DNA of 64,000 nucleotides from Alloascoidea africana (taxonomy: Eukaryota; Ascomycota; Alloascoideomycetes; Alloascoideales; Alloascoideaceae), in assembly GCA_030581615.1 (NCBI GenBank), contig JAKTTT010000021.1, forward strand, positions 124,001-188,000, written 5' to 3'. The notes below the pieces were generated by a model. It made no database searches. It saw only the letters and a program-made list of their open reading frames with translations, and was not told the DNA's origin. Of this stretch, positions 1-11,253 are shown piece by piece (position 1 is the stretch's first letter; the number at the start of each line of letters is the position of its first letter). The position numbers and the translations under genes are program-made.

Positions 1-82
1 AGCCCTGTTCAAGCAACCAGGCCAGGATAACCGAGGTATCAAGGCCTCCAGAGTAGGCAAGACAAACTTTTCCTTTCGACAT
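1..82 (-). CDS. ARG1: argininosuccinate synthase, N-terminal end only
   Basis: Only the first 27 codons lie in the window; the gene continues past position 1. The ATG is on the minus strand at 82-80. The predicted protein begins [18 protein letters not shown], the N-terminal nucleotide-binding loop (SGGLDTS) of argininosuccinate synthases. These enzymes join citrulline and aspartate using ATP in the next-to-last step of arginine synthesis. The ATG is followed directly by the conserved motif, so the start is clear. The upstream region carries a TATA box and a perfect Gcn4 site, as expected for an amino-acid biosynthesis gene. The identification rests on a short but highly diagnostic stretch. 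Confidence 0.9.
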   Translation of the reverse strand, partial: MSKGKVCLAYSGGLDTSVILAWLLEQG

Positions 83-885
83 TGTTGAAATTTGTGGAGA
101 AAAAAGTCAATGGCAAATCCAAGATGAGATTTGTTGGTGGATGGAGAAGAAGAAGGTGCAACGAATAGCCCTTTTATAATTTTGTACTGGAGCGAGAGAC
201 CCCGTGAGTCATACATTATCAGCCCAACGAGCTTAAGCTAATCCAGTGGATCCAAACTCTACTGGGACCGAATATCGAGCGACATGCTTTCGACGTTTCT
301 CTTCGTTTTGCCGGTAGATTAGAGATCGCGTATATTCCAGTTCTAGAAATATGGTTTCCAATGGTTGGACATGCCCAAAATTTGGTTACGTTCCTATGAT
401 AAAATGAAAGATCGGCTGGTCACTCTTACTCTGGCCCATCGCTTTATCCTTCCAAATATCAGGGTGGACCAAAATAATTAAACCGGTTCATTACTCCAGC
501 AGCAGCTGTAGTAGGCATTTGGAAATATTTCAGATACTCTGATGAAGACATTCTGCTTACAAGTAGTTTGAAATAGATCTAGCCTTTCCATTAGCATATT
601 TGGCCAACGGCTTTGGAGCACTCTGCCAGATCTATGCACACTTTCAACGGTGACTGGATATCCACCAGAGAATTACAAGAGAGTGCTCTTCTTGCTACTA
701 AATCACTAGAATCTACATAGTTCACATCTACAGACCCACAAACCCCAAACAATACTAGTACAACCTGAGCAAAACGCCTATCAGAATTCTTTTCTCTTCG
801 CTTTTTGCACCCAAAGGCGATATATACTTTTCGGGGGCCGGGTTACCCTCCCTTCTCGCACCAAGCCAAAGCTGGCTGGTCCAAA
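83..885. promoter_or_regulatory. divergent ARG1/MSH3 promoter region
   Basis: This 803-bp spacer separates ARG1 (minus) from MSH3 (plus). On the ARG1 side a TATAAAA box reads on the minus strand at 178-172, about 95 bases from the ATG. A TGAGTCA Gcn4 site lies at 205-211. I see no convincing coding exon or RNA gene in the rest. Confidence 0.6.
205..211. promoter_or_regulatory. Gcn4-type site TGAGTCA upstream of ARG1
   Basis: A perfect TGAGTCA heptamer lies about 125 bases upstream of the ARG1 start codon, just beyond the TATA box. This is the AP-1/Gcn4 consensus that drives general amino-acid control of arginine genes in yeasts. The match is seen; the function is inferred from position and the identity of the gene. 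Confidence 0.7.
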
Positions 886-3800
886 ATGTATCCAGAAGCC
901 ATTGAAAAGCATCTAATGCCCAAAAACCAGTCTGTGCTGAGCCATTTCTTCAAACCAGCTTCAAAGCCTCCAGAACTTTCTCTGGAACCTCAAAAGAAGA
1001 GCTCTACAACTCCAGTTACCATAACTGTGGACACAACTGACTCTGATATCGAAAGGGGCATCGACTTGGATATAGACTTTGACATTGATGATGGAGATGA
1101 GCCAGAAAGTTCAGTTGATATACATAATCACTTGCAAAAGGGGCATGGCAAGGGCTCTTCTCCAAAGTTGATAGAGCCCAATTCACGACCTAAACTTCAA
1201 AATTTCAGTTTTGGAAGCAGCTCTCTGTCTTCTTCAGAACCCAAGTCACAATTACGCGACAAATTCGTAAACACTCTGAAATTTCCAGCAAATTCAAGCA
1301 TTTTGAAACGGAAAAGGTCAGGGGTTGACAATTCGGAGACTGTTGAAGCGGATTCTGATGTTGAAGAAGAGCCAAAGGCCAAGTCTAGCAAAAAGTCAAA
1401 GACAAACTCAAAACGAGCCTCTAAAATGACACCACTTGAAGAGCAATTGGTTCAGTTGAAGCGAGACCACTTGGATACAATTCTTGCTGTTCAGGTTGGA
1501 TATAAATACAAGTTTTATGGAACAGATGCTGTTATAGCTTCTCGAGTTTTGCACATTATGCTGATACCCGGCAAGTTGCAAATAGTTCCTGGTCAGCCTG
1601 CAACTTATAACGGTTCAGCCTTGAATCCGAATTCCTCAAACATCCGGTTCACGCCCAACGACTCAAATTATGACAGGTTCGCATACTGCAGCGTACCAGA
1701 TATCAAAATCAACGTGCACATTCGTCGTTTGATTGATGAAGGTTACAAAGTTGGCATAGTACAGCAGACCGAAGTCGCTGCAATTAAAGCCCAGGGCTCT
1801 AATCGTAACAGTGTATTTGAGCGGAAAGTGACTGAAGTTTTCACAAAGGCAACTTACATTGACTATGAGGAAGTAGGAAACAGCAATAGCGACATGGGAA
1901 TGAACCATAATCCTTTTCTCATTTGTCTTTTTGAACAAGAGGATGATTCAGACATCAGTTTTGTGGCCGTTCAGCCCACCACTGGAACGATTCTTTACGA
2001 CAATTTTAGAGATAACCACATGCGCAGTGAACTAGAGACAAGACTGCTACATATCGAGCCATGTGAATATTTGACGGTTGGCACAATATCAAACCCAAGC
2101 ATGAAAATTATCAAAAACATCATGTCGGGAGCTAAAAACACGCCCAGGTTGACGAAGCTTGACTATTCAAAGTACAATTCAGAAAGCGCTGTCAGTTTAC
2201 AATTGTCAAATTTTTACAGCCGCAAAGCCAAACAAGTTGTTAGCACCCCACACTCATCCCAACAGGAGAAGCAAGATTCTGTGGATGCAATTGATTCCGC
2301 CCTGGCTTACCCCTATCCAGTTCAGATTTGCATCTGTGCAATGATTGATCATCTCTCCGAGTTCAACCTGGAAGCAAATTTTGATAAAGTATCCAATATT
2401 GAATCCTTTCGGTATCGCTCAAATAGGCTTTTATTAAACGCCGACACTCTAACAAGTCTAGAAATTTTTTATAACCAAACGACATATACTCAAGTTGGGA
2501 GCTTGTTTAGCGTTGTTGATCATACACGGACTCCCTTTGGGAAAAGACTTTTGAAAAATTGGCTAGGACAGCCATTGTTGGATATTGAAGAGATTAGGAA
2601 AAGAACAGATGCGGTTGAAGACATCCAAAAGAACAGTGTTGATTCTGTTTGTGAAAGGTTGGGAAAACAGATGAGATCTCTTCCTGACTTGGAAAAATTG
2701 TTGACAAAGTTGCATTATGGCAAGATTACAAGAAAGCAAGTTTGGTATTTACTAAATGGTTTAAAAGAAGCCTGTAAGATTGTGAGATATGATCAAAGGG
2801 CCATCGAAAACTATTTCAAGTCGGAGCTATTGCTGAATGCGTTTGAATCTATGGCAGTTGCCTATAGCACGTTTGACGACCTTTTAGGGAAGATCAACGA
2901 AAGCGCTGCAAAATCAAATGAGAGGGAGACTTATTTTGCAAAGTGGGACCAATTTGAAGAGATTAAGAAGGAACAAGACGTAGGTATTGATTGCCTTTGA
3001 ATTTATCGAACACTACTAACGATTTTTTTGTTTTAGGCATTGAACCAAATTGAGAGAGATTTTGAAGATGAACTAAAGAATATCCAAATACTTTTGCGAA
3101 GACCATATATTAACTATGAAACTTCAGGTCGAGAAAAGTACCTCATTTCTATACGCAATGCAGAGGTTAAAAAAGTGGTTCCTGATGATTGGATCAAGGT
3201 TAGTGGTAATAAAGCTCTTTCAAGATTTCGATCAGCACGGGTACGGCAGCTTCTACAACAGCAGCAGTATCATAAAGAATCATTGCTCGTGGCCTGCGAC
3301 TCTGAATTTCTAAAATTTTTAAAGACGATTGATGAGGTTTACTATCTCCAATTTCGGAATGTGATCCAATCACTCTCCGTAATCGACTGCCTAATGTCCT
3401 TGGCGATTCTTTCTTCTATTCCCGGCTACGTGAGGCCCAAGTTTTTGACCACGAAGACTTCAACGATAGAAGTGAAAGGTGGCCGGAATCCAATAATTGA
3501 GCAGCTGTCAAAGGATGCATATGTACCCAATGATACAGACATGAAAGAAGGCGAAAATCAAGTTCTTGTGATCACTGGACCAAACATGGGAGGCAAGAGT
3601 TCTTATGTTCGACAAATTGCGTTGATTGTAATCATGGCACAAATCGGCTCGTATGTTCCTGCAGAGCGAGCTGAGCTTAGCATATTTGACGGCATCTATA
3701 CGCGGTATGCATATTTCTACTTGAATTCCATAGTAAGCATGAATGAACTAACCGCTGAGAGTTTCATATTTCTTTAGAATGGGTGCTCAGGATAACCTCA

Positions 3801-4498
3801 TGAAAGGAGAAAGCACCTTTATGGTGGAGATGCTTCAATGCCAATGGATTCTCCAAAGCTCACAAATTACCCAAAATTCATTGATAATATTGGACGAGAT
3901 TGGAAGAGGCACGGGGACCACGGATGGGATTTCGATTGCATATTCTATTCTAAAGTATCTGCTCGTGCGGAGTGATGATAGCGAAACAGTAACTGGATCA
4001 GTGCCTCCTATCTCATCAACCGGAAGGGCTAGCCCGCCTTTGATTCTGTTTATAACGCATTATCCAGAGCTTTCAGCATTTGAGACAGAGTTTCCCAAAA
4101 AAGTACAAAACTATCACATGGGGTACATGGAGGAGCATCAAACGCACAAGTGTGGGGCAGAGTATACAAAGGACGAAGATGAGATTAGTATTCCACAAAT
4201 CACTTTCCTCTACACGCTGGAGAGGGGCATTGCTCACCGATCCTACGGACTCAACGTTGCAAAGCTCGCAAATATACCCGAAGATATTATTATGGAGGCC
4301 CATGAAAGAGCAGAGGGCCTACGTAAAGATGTCAGAGAACGGAGGCTTGCGAACTGGGGCGTATCGGCTAAGGGTCTTGTTCAGCGGGTATTAAGCAGAG
4401 GAAAAGAGACATTTCAACCTGAGCTGGGAAAAGAAAGCGTATCTGATTCCATTCTGGATCTGGTCTCCCTTGTTGGGGGTATAGATGAGATCCAGTAG
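886..4498 (+). CDS. MSH3: DNA mismatch repair protein Msh3 (three exons)
   Basis: Exons are 886-2979, 3037-3704 and 3778-4498, giving about 1160 residues. Intron 1 runs from GTAGGT to TTTTAG with a TACTAAC branch site at 3014-3020. Intron 2 runs from GTATGC to TTTAG and restores the reading frame inside the ATPase domain (IYTR/MGAQDN). Msh3 pairs with Msh2 as MutS-beta and recognises insertion/deletion loops in nuclear DNA. An N-terminal PIP box (QSVLSHFF) for PCNA binding is visible near residue 14. The MutS mismatch-binding, connector and core domains follow. The C-terminal ABC-type ATPase has its P-loop (TGPNMGGKSS) near residue 878 and Walker B (LDEIGRGT) near 960. The frame is open further upstream from a TTG, but 886 is the first ATG. 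The protein is somewhat longer than the S. cerevisiae one (about 1018). Confidence 0.93.
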
Positions 4499-5612
4499 TG
4501 ACCTTGGGGTGTGTATAATAGAAAACGAAGGTTTAAGTGCTCATTGTGTGGGATTTCTTTACTCAAGAATAGCGCTGGTGCAGTTATCCGAGCCCACAAA
4601 TTGTTGGTTACTTTCAAGACACATTGATGATGGCACGCCTCTCCCTGATTCCGAACGGAAACATTGTTTTCGAGTTTTGTAGAATTCGACTGTCAAGTAG
4701 CTAATAGAGTGGCTTTGAGCTGAACCATGTGGGATGGGATGGGACGGGATGGGGTGGTGGTGATCATGAGACTTGGAAAAGCATCGGAAACGTTAAACCT
4801 GTTTCGACCCAAACGTTTCTTTTTTATTTTGTTGCAATTCAGGGGGACAATGTCGAGTGTAGTTCTGTCATATTATTAGAGCAAACTCACCAAAGCATCT
4901 ACTTGTAGCACTAGCAGTCCAGATCTCTTTGGGTGCTGTTCAAAAACACGCCTCCCCCACATTCCTGGCCCCGGAAAAACCATCACACGCAGTTTTTCCG
5001 GAAAGCCGCAAGCTGGCTGCTGTAGGCACTCCAACTCTAAGTCTCTTTCTTTCTCGCGCGCTTGCTTCCAATTAAACCCTGACGCCCGCTATTTCTTCTC
5101 CTGAAATCATTGACGCTGTGCAGAAAGGCAAACCATAAAATAAAAGAAAAAGGGCAAAGAATATGTATGGCCCACAGTCACTCAACTCAACGGTAAAGTG
5201 CACGGTAACTGCTCTACGCATGTCTTCTTTAGCAGAGCAATAGATAAGCAGGAAGCAGCAAGCAGTCGCATCTCCAAAACCAGCTGAAACTGTCTTATCG
5301 TTGCTGCTGACTCCCGCCGACCGAGCCCTAATCTATTTCATCCTGGTGAAAGCTGGGGTAATCCTCGCTATTGTTGTGGTGTCAGGGGGGAACAAAGCGA
5401 TACAGAGAAAGTAGTTACGGAGGGCGTACTCATATTCTTAGCACCTGTTTTTCTGTACATTGTCATCGGCTAATTACAGTTTACACAAGCCCAAGTTCCA
5501 TTATCCAACTTCTCCCCCAGAATATATAAGCTTGGACGCCCCTCTCTTCCCGCTTCTTTTGTCTTGTCCATCCCCATTCTCCACGCTTGTAGTTCAACGT
5601 TTTTGACTCCAT
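4499..5612. other. intergenic region MSH3 to kinase
   Basis: About 1.1 kb lies between MSH3 and the kinase start and should hold the MSH3 3' UTR and the kinase promoter. It contains a run of five G-tracts at 4731-4754. I see no supportable coding exon. The long open frame on the minus strand at 5470-6084 overlaps the kinase exons and is treated as a shadow. Confidence 0.5.
4731..4754 (+). promoter_or_regulatory. potential G-quadruplex (five G-tracts, 2-nt loops)
   Basis: Five runs of three or four Gs start at 4731, 4736, 4741, 4746 and 4751, each separated by two bases (AT, AT, AC, AT). This satisfies the classic G-quadruplex rule with very short loops. It lies about 230 bases past the MSH3 stop and about 860 bases before the kinase start. 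Folding in vivo is inference. Confidence 0.6.
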
Positions 5613-7539
5613 ATGACAATGTGTCCAACGCCAGCATCCAATTCATGCAAACCGTTATCACATTTGGTTTCTTGGCCCCATAACGATACAGAGATTGTTC
5701 AACATGCCTCTTGCAAATATGTTCTGGTAAGTAAAATTGGCTCTGTGAGGGTAGATTAAGGATCCTTCTTTCTCCAACTCCCATGGGTATAACACTGTCT
5801 ATTTTTAACCTCCTATTGTTAACCAAAACACTATTACATTTTTCATAGGGCAAGACATTGGGAAGCGGCACATTCTCGGTAGTCCGAGAGGCGAAGCATC
5901 GGGAAACAGGATTGTAAGAATTTAGAATTTTCACCAACAGGTTTGGTGCTGTTGTACACGTTGCACCTGTTCTAGAACACGTTCTAACATGCCTGTTCTT
6001 TTCTTTGCCTCGTTTAGAAAATATTCGATCAAAGTGGTAAATAAACTGAAAGATCGATGGCGAGATACCATGGTACGTATCCACTGTCTATTTTTCTTCT
6101 TTGCCTGGACAGGCTTCAAATTTTGGAAGCATTCTTAAGATGGAATACTAACAGGTTTGTGCATTTAGATTAGAAACGAATTTTCGGTGCTTCAACGAGT
6201 CTCATTGGGCCATAAGAACATTCTCACTTTGCTGGACTGTTTCCAGACGGAAGACAAACGTAAGTGTATCGGCAATGCATTGCCGTTACGTTCAGCTTAT
6301 TTTTGACTTTTTTCGCTTGGTATTAACGGTAAGCTGACTTGACTCATAGTGTACCTCGTTACGGACCTCGCAAGCGGAGGAGAATTGTATGAGAGAATTT
6401 GTGAAAAGGAAAGATATGAGGAACAGGATGCAATCCGAATCTTACGGTCAATAATCAGTGGTGTCCAATTCATCCACCAGAGCAACATTGTACATAGAGA
6501 CCTCAAACCAGAGAACATTTTGTTCAAGACAAAAGATGCAAACTCGGATGTCTTAATCGCAGATTTTGGTCTCGCGGCACCGATCGATCCCAATAACGAC
6601 AAAGAACTGACATTAAGATGTGGTACCACATTGTACATGGCTCCTGAACTTTTTGAAAGAGTGAGGAGATATGGGAGGCCAGTGGATATGTGGGCAATTG
6701 GTGTTATTGGCTATTTCATGCTTGGCGGATACACTCCTTTCCAAAGAGATTCCCCAGCACAGGAAATTAAAGCTGTAATGGCTTGTGAGTATGATTATGA
6801 ACCAGAAGATTACTGGAGTAGTGTGTCACAAGAAGCGAGAGATTTTATAGCAAAATGTTTTATCATGAATCCTTCTGAAAGGATGACGGCCGAACAGGCT
6901 TTACAAGACCCGTTTTTGAATCCATCTGGCTCTGGTCCAAAATGCGAAGATGATGTTAGCATCACGTCTGTATCAACAATTGCATCTTCTGTTGCCACTA
7001 CTCCAGATTTGGATTTTTGTGGGAAACAAACTGAACTTTTGCATCTGTTTGCCAACCTGGAGGAGCTTTCGAGAACTCGGGCCCATGCTCGATTTGACTC
7101 ATTGGAGTTTTTCGCGGATACTCCAAGTGAAGACACCACTTTCAACAATACGAGCGCCTGTGTCTCAAATTCATCAAGTGTAACATCTCTTGTTCAAATG
7201 GCCCGAGATGCGGTTGTTGAGAATCACGATTTACTGATGAATGGGGTTTATTCATCCAAGCCTGGTTCTGTGACCAGTTTGTCAGCTTTAAGCAGAACAA
7301 CGTCGATAAGAAGGAATAGTAGTATATTTAGCATGAACCAGTCTCAAATAATTCTGCCAGAGATTTACCTTGGACAACAACAACAGCAGCAGCAACAACA
7401 AAGGAGGATTAGCATTTCTCGATCGCGATCGAGGCGCAATTCAATTGTAGACCATGGAGGTTTACCTAACTTGTTGCGCCCTCTTAGTCCAATTCGGGAT
7501 TCGGACTGTTCTCCTAGAGATGTCAAGTTTATACTATAG
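5613..7539 (+). CDS. CaMK-family serine/threonine protein kinase (five exons)
   Basis: Exons are 5613-5726, 5849-5913, 6018-6072, 6169-6259 and 6350-7539, giving 504 residues; all junctions keep frame. The start is the first in-frame ATG after a stop at 5604. The kinase domain is complete: glycine loop GKTLGSGTFSVV (about 39-50), catalytic lysine K65 (YSIKVV), HRDLKPEN near 157, DFG near 184, then a GTTLYMAPE activation-segment end. The hinge motif VTDLASGGELYERI resembles the Ca2+/calmodulin-dependent CMK group. The roughly 200-residue tail is Ser/Thr-rich, has a glutamine run and ends with an Arg/Ser-rich patch. I see no clear calmodulin-binding helix, so calcium control is not shown. A specific yeast orthologue (CMK1/2 or Tda1-like) cannot be assigned. 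Confidence 0.85.
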
Positions 7540-7786
7540 GACATTGGTTGATTTGGGAGTTTGTGACTTTTTTGGGGTGATTGCCTTTTTTTTTTGTATT
7601 TGTGTACATTACATGTATTTACCAGACAATAGCATTTCTAATCTTTTTTTTTTTTTTTTTGATTATGTGTTAGAGTTGTTTGTTATATAGATTGCTTTGA
7701 GGAATTTGACTTGGCCTTGTGAATCATCAGAGGTTATATATATTCAGAACAACCGTCCACCGCCACCATCATCAACATCTTCATCA

Positions 7787-8530
7787 ATGATCCACTCTGT
7801 GCTCATATGTAAGACTCCAGTTTTCGAATACTGTTTGTCCCAAACCTCACTAACATGTCTATGATTCTTAGTCAACAATGACGGTCTACCACGTCTTGTA
7901 AAGTTCTATACACCGGTTGACATACCGACTCAGCAACTTTTACTTGAACAAGTGCACCAACTGGTTTCTCAAAGACAGCCTAACGAATGTAGTTTTCTAA
8001 CGCCTCCACCGTTACTGGATGAAATGGAGGGGATTCAAGTCATATACAGACATTATGCAACACTTTACTTTGTGTTCATTGTTGATGAACAAGAGAGTGA
8101 ACTGGGGATTCTGGATCTGATACAGGTCTTTGTCGAGTGTCTTGACAAGTGTTTTGAAAATGTCTGTGAATTGGATCTAGTATTTGGATGGCAGGTATTG
8201 GAGAGTGTTTTGGAGTATGTGAATACCTTTTTCCTACAACAAATGAAAGAGTTTTTATGTCTAACCGTTCTCATCTACAGGGAGGTTGTACAAGGAGGAA
8301 TGGTCGTCGATACCAACATTAACAACATTGTTGCCGTAAGTTACAAGATACCAATATTTTTTTCCCACTATTTATCGTAAACCATGATGTTGTTCACTAA
8401 CATATCTCGTCTTCTTATTCAGGCCGTTGATGAAGCCAATAAATCTAAACCAGCATCCGCACTATCTACAGCAACCAGTGCATTCCAAACTTTTGCCAAT
8501 CAAAGCCGAATGGCATGGACAGGCCGATAA
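7787..8530 (+). CDS. APS3: AP-3 adaptor complex sigma subunit (four exons)
   Basis: Exons are 7787-7808 (22 nt), 7872-8214, 8281-8335 and 8423-8530, giving 175 residues. The protein begins MIHSVLIFNNDGLPRLVKFY, the hallmark N-terminus of clathrin-adaptor sigma subunits. It continues with the longin-type fold (YFVFIVDEQESELGILDLIQVFVE) and the conserved late motif GGMVVDTNINNIV. AP-3 sorts cargo such as alkaline phosphatase and Vam3 from Golgi to vacuole. The region between 8214 and 8281 is open for a while, but splicing GTATGT to CTACAG joins VLE to EVVQGGM, exactly as in the family. Branch sites of the CTAAC type are visible in all three introns. Confidence 0.9.
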
Positions 8531-8775
8531 GAAAATTCCCCCCAGAAATTGATTGTTGGGATCTTGTTGGTAAATTTATTTTTGTTTCGAACAAGATTAA
8601 TCGTCAGCCTAATGCAATTTCCAGCAGAGAAAGACCACATCTCACGAAAAAAGAGATGATAAAAAAAAAAAGAAAACAAAGATAATTGCATGTACAAAAT
8701 ATAAGTAGAGTGAAGAAAATGTCGTGTTTCTCAGTTTGATGTTATTGTTATGATTTCGTAGCCCGTGCCGTATTT

Positions 8776-9228
8776 TCACCATAATAGCCATTTTGATTTT
8801 TTAGGATTGTAACTTTCTTCTTCTTCAGGAAGATCTTCAGCAAGTTCTAACGCATTTGCCGAAGCCATATCCTGTTTAAGACTTTGCAATTTTGCCTTTG
8901 CTCTTCGTTCAGCCTCTTCTCTTCTTCTCAATTCGGATTTCTTTTCATAGTCCTCTCGTTGATGCCAAGGTGTTTTAATATCACCTGTATACCATGCTGG
9001 TTTATCACTTGCCGCTATTTCTCGAACTTGGGCTATATAAACCTCATAATCCCGTAGTTTCTGATCCCGCTCTCTGTAAAACTTTTCCCGAATCTCTGGT
9101 GACAATTTCGCAATAACCTGTTCTCGGGTAGGCACAGTGTAGTTGTAAAGTAAAACTCCTGTGCCTACAATTCCAACACCAACACCGCAAACTTTGAGCC
9201 ATTTAACTGCCAAACCTGGTTCCGCCAT
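8776..9228 (-). CDS. CBP4: cytochrome bc1 complex assembly factor Cbp4
   Basis: The 150-residue protein begins with a short N-terminus and one hydrophobic segment (about residues 10-28, CGVGVGIVGTGVLLYNYTV). The family motif PTREQVIAKLSPEIREKF follows, and a highly charged, probably helical C-terminal half (RREEAERRAKAKLQSLKQ) ends with KKSKWLLW. Cbp4 is a small inner-membrane protein that binds newly made cytochrome b with Cbp3/Cbp6 during complex III assembly. It is found only in fungi. Length and layout match the family. The gene is convergent with APS3 and lies just upstream of ERG1's 3' end. Confidence 0.8.
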   Translation of the reverse strand: MAEPGLAVKWLKVCGVGVGIVGTGVLLYNYTVPTREQVIAKLSPEIREKFYRERDQKLRDYEVYIAQVREIAASDKPAWYTGDIKTPWHQREDYEKKSELRRREEAERRAKAKLQSLKQDMASANALELAEDLPEEEESYNPKKSKWLLW

Positions 9229-9373
9229 TTTTTTTTTTTTGTATAACTTTAGTATGTAAAATTTAGTGAGGTGATGGCGATGCTTTTTAACAAACCCTTT
9301 CTTATTGGGCGATGGGTGTACTTAGTCAGCCAAAATGTGTATTTATTACTAACGTCTTAGTCAGAACTCGATC

Positions 9374-10789
9374 CTAGAGTTCAGACCAAATGTATGGGAA
9401 AATGACTCTACATGCTGTATACAAAACCAAGAAACTCTGTAATAGGGCTAAGGGGAATCCGGCCAGGCCCTTTTCCTGAAAGTTGAGGTAGATGGAGTAC
9501 AAAGCCACTAGGGAGAAATGGTATACGAGAACAGTTGGACTTTGCTTCAACCCTGACAGAAGTGAAACGGGCCCATTGATACATTCACCTCCTCTCTTGA
9601 AATAGGCAAAGCAACCTTTCTGCAGAATTTCCAGGTATGGATCATCAGCAGCGAAAAGAGCGTAGAGAGCAAACGATAGAATGTTGATGACTGCAGAGTA
9701 CTTCTTTCTCTCCCAGTGCCATGTTTGGATCATGGTGAGGACCGCATCTGTATCGTTGAAATCGGGCACATCGTCCACGTTCAATGCCTTTGCAAGGGTC
9801 ACTGCATCGTTGAAAGCAACTGTCATTCCTCCTCCGGTGAGTGGATGCCTCATATTCAAAGAGTCGCCCACAAAGATTAGACCTGGGGTGTTGTTGCACA
9901 CGGCGGGCAAGAAAGAGTTTGGCATTGCCCTGTATCGCTGTTCCTCTAGGGCTTTTGTAAAAGATGATTGCAATTTGGGAGGCAGATTTGGAAGAACGTA
10001 GGATTCCAAATATTCTCGTAGCGCTCCGTTTGCCTGGGAGGGAAGCTTATCACCTCTCACTGCACACAGAATTCTGGTGTCATGGGTTGCGATCTGATAT
10101 ACAAGAACCGGTGCATGTTTGCCCAAAATGACATGTCCGTGGTTTGGATTGGGCATATCTGCGTCAGTCAGTTGCAGTCCAACAAAGTAGGAACTGACAC
10201 TTGGGGGTTTTGGTAGAAACTGCTTTCTAAACTTTGAAAAGATGCCATCGCACATAACGGTGAGTGGGACCATAATTTCCAACGGGGTTTTTTTTTCACC
10301 TGAAAGAGAGCACTTGATGCCCAAAGCCTTGCCTGTGTAAGGGTTTGTGATGACATCTGAGACAGTGGCTTCCAAGGTGGTAATGTTGGGGTGCTCTATG
10401 CATGCTTTTCTCAGGTTCATGATGAAGGCTCCATGGTGGAAAGAGGCGCCGACTTCTTTCCTCGGGGATGAACAAGTGCCGGAGATGATAGGATAGGGTA
10501 TGTTGACCTCATGGCCGTGGTAGATCACCTCGTAACCGTGCACGGGGACGGCGTCGATGCCTTCGATCACTTTGGCGAGTCCCAGTTTGGACAGGGCTCT
10601 GATCCCCCCCGGTTGGAGCAGCTCTCCAACAATTCTATCGGGCTCTTTCCAGTCCCGTTCCACAATGAGGACTTGACGGCCCTGGTTCGCAAAGGCAACG
10701 GCGATGGCTGGGCCCATCACTCCCGCGCCGACGACGGCCACGTCGTAGCGCTTGTCTCCGGCTTCGTGCGCTGAGGTTGCGGAGGACAT
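9374..10789 (-). CDS. ERG1: squalene epoxidase (squalene monooxygenase)
   Basis: This single-exon gene encodes 471 residues. The N-terminal FAD-binding fold contains VVGAGVMGPAIA near residue 19, and the second FAD motif GDSLNMRHPLTGGG lies near residue 315. Both are standard for squalene epoxidases, which convert squalene to 2,3-oxidosqualene in ergosterol synthesis at the ER and on lipid droplets. The C-terminal part is hydrophobic with likely membrane-associated helices (SLVALYSIYLNF and beyond). Family members are usually 450-500 residues, so the protein looks complete. I looked for the Upc2 sterol element TCGTATA in the upstream 460 bases and did not find an exact copy. Confidence 0.95.
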   Translation of the reverse strand: MSSATSAHEAGDKRYDVAVVGAGVMGPAIAVAFANQGRQVLIVERDWKEPDRIVGELLQPGGIRALSKLGLAKVIEGIDAVPVHGYEVIYHGHEVNIPYPIISGTCSSPRKEVGASFHHGAFIMNLRKACIEHPNITTLEATVSDVITNPYTGKALGIKCSLSGEKKTPLEIMVPLTVMCDGIFSKFRKQFLPKPPSVSSYFVGLQLTDADMPNPNHGHVILGKHAPVLVYQIATHDTRILCAVRGDKLPSQANGALREYLESYVLPNLPPKLQSSFTKALEEQRYRAMPNSFLPAVCNNTPGLIFVGDSLNMRHPLTGGGMTVAFNDAVTLAKALNVDDVPDFNDTDAVLTMIQTWHWERKKYSAVINILSFALYALFAADDPYLEILQKGCFAYFKRGGECINGPVSLLSGLKQSPTVLVYHFSLVALYSIYLNFQEKGLAGFPLALLQSFLVLYTACRVIFPYIWSEL

Positions 10790-11251
10790 GTCTGGGAGAA
10801 ATTATGCTATCAAAGAGAAGAAGTGGGAAGGATCTGAATAATTAATGATGCGTGAGTGTGCGATGAAGAAAACGAGAACGAGAACGAGAACGAGCAACGC
10901 CAAGCACAAGCACAAGCACAAATGCAAACACAAACACAAACACAAACAAAACCTGGACGTAGACACAGACACGCCCGGATGGTCTGAAACTGATCCTGAG
11001 CGAGAAGAAGGAGTATTAGGGGGCCGATCCGTGGTGGGCTCGAGCGGGAGGAGAGAGAAAGCGTTTTTGGCCGCTCTCTCGGACTTAGGCCCGCCAAAAA
11101 TGGCACCACCGCGTCACGTGGGGCAGCAGACACATTTACAGAGCTAAGCGCCGAGGCCTGAAGCAGAGAATTGGTACTGGTCTAGGGATTGGGGGCTAGA
11201 GGCTAGAGGCTAGAGGCTAAAGACTAGAGGCTAAAGACTAGAGACTAGAGA
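10790..11251. promoter_or_regulatory. ERG1 upstream region with simple repeats
   Basis: This 462-bp spacer holds the ERG1 promoter and the PHO13 3' end. It has a GAACGA-type run around 10872-10896, a CACAAR-type run around 10902-10950, a CACGTG E-box at 11115-11120 and a heptamer minisatellite at 11194-11253. On the ERG1 sense strand the runs are pyrimidine/TTTGTG-rich and could lie in its 5' UTR. No coding signal is credible here. Confidence 0.55.
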
Positions 11252-11253
11252 CT
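11194..11253. repeat. heptamer minisatellite (GRCTARA) next to the PHO13 stop
   Basis: About eight and a half copies of a 7-bp unit, variants of GGCTAGA, GGCTAAA and GACTAGA, run directly into the PHO13 stop codon (complement of 11252-11254). Most units contain the self-complementary CTAG, so TAG appears on both strands. Confidence 0.85.

Noticed and set aside
5470-6084. 204-codon frame on the minus strand
   Set aside because: It overlaps three kinase exons whose splice sites and motifs are convincing, and it has no recognisable domain.
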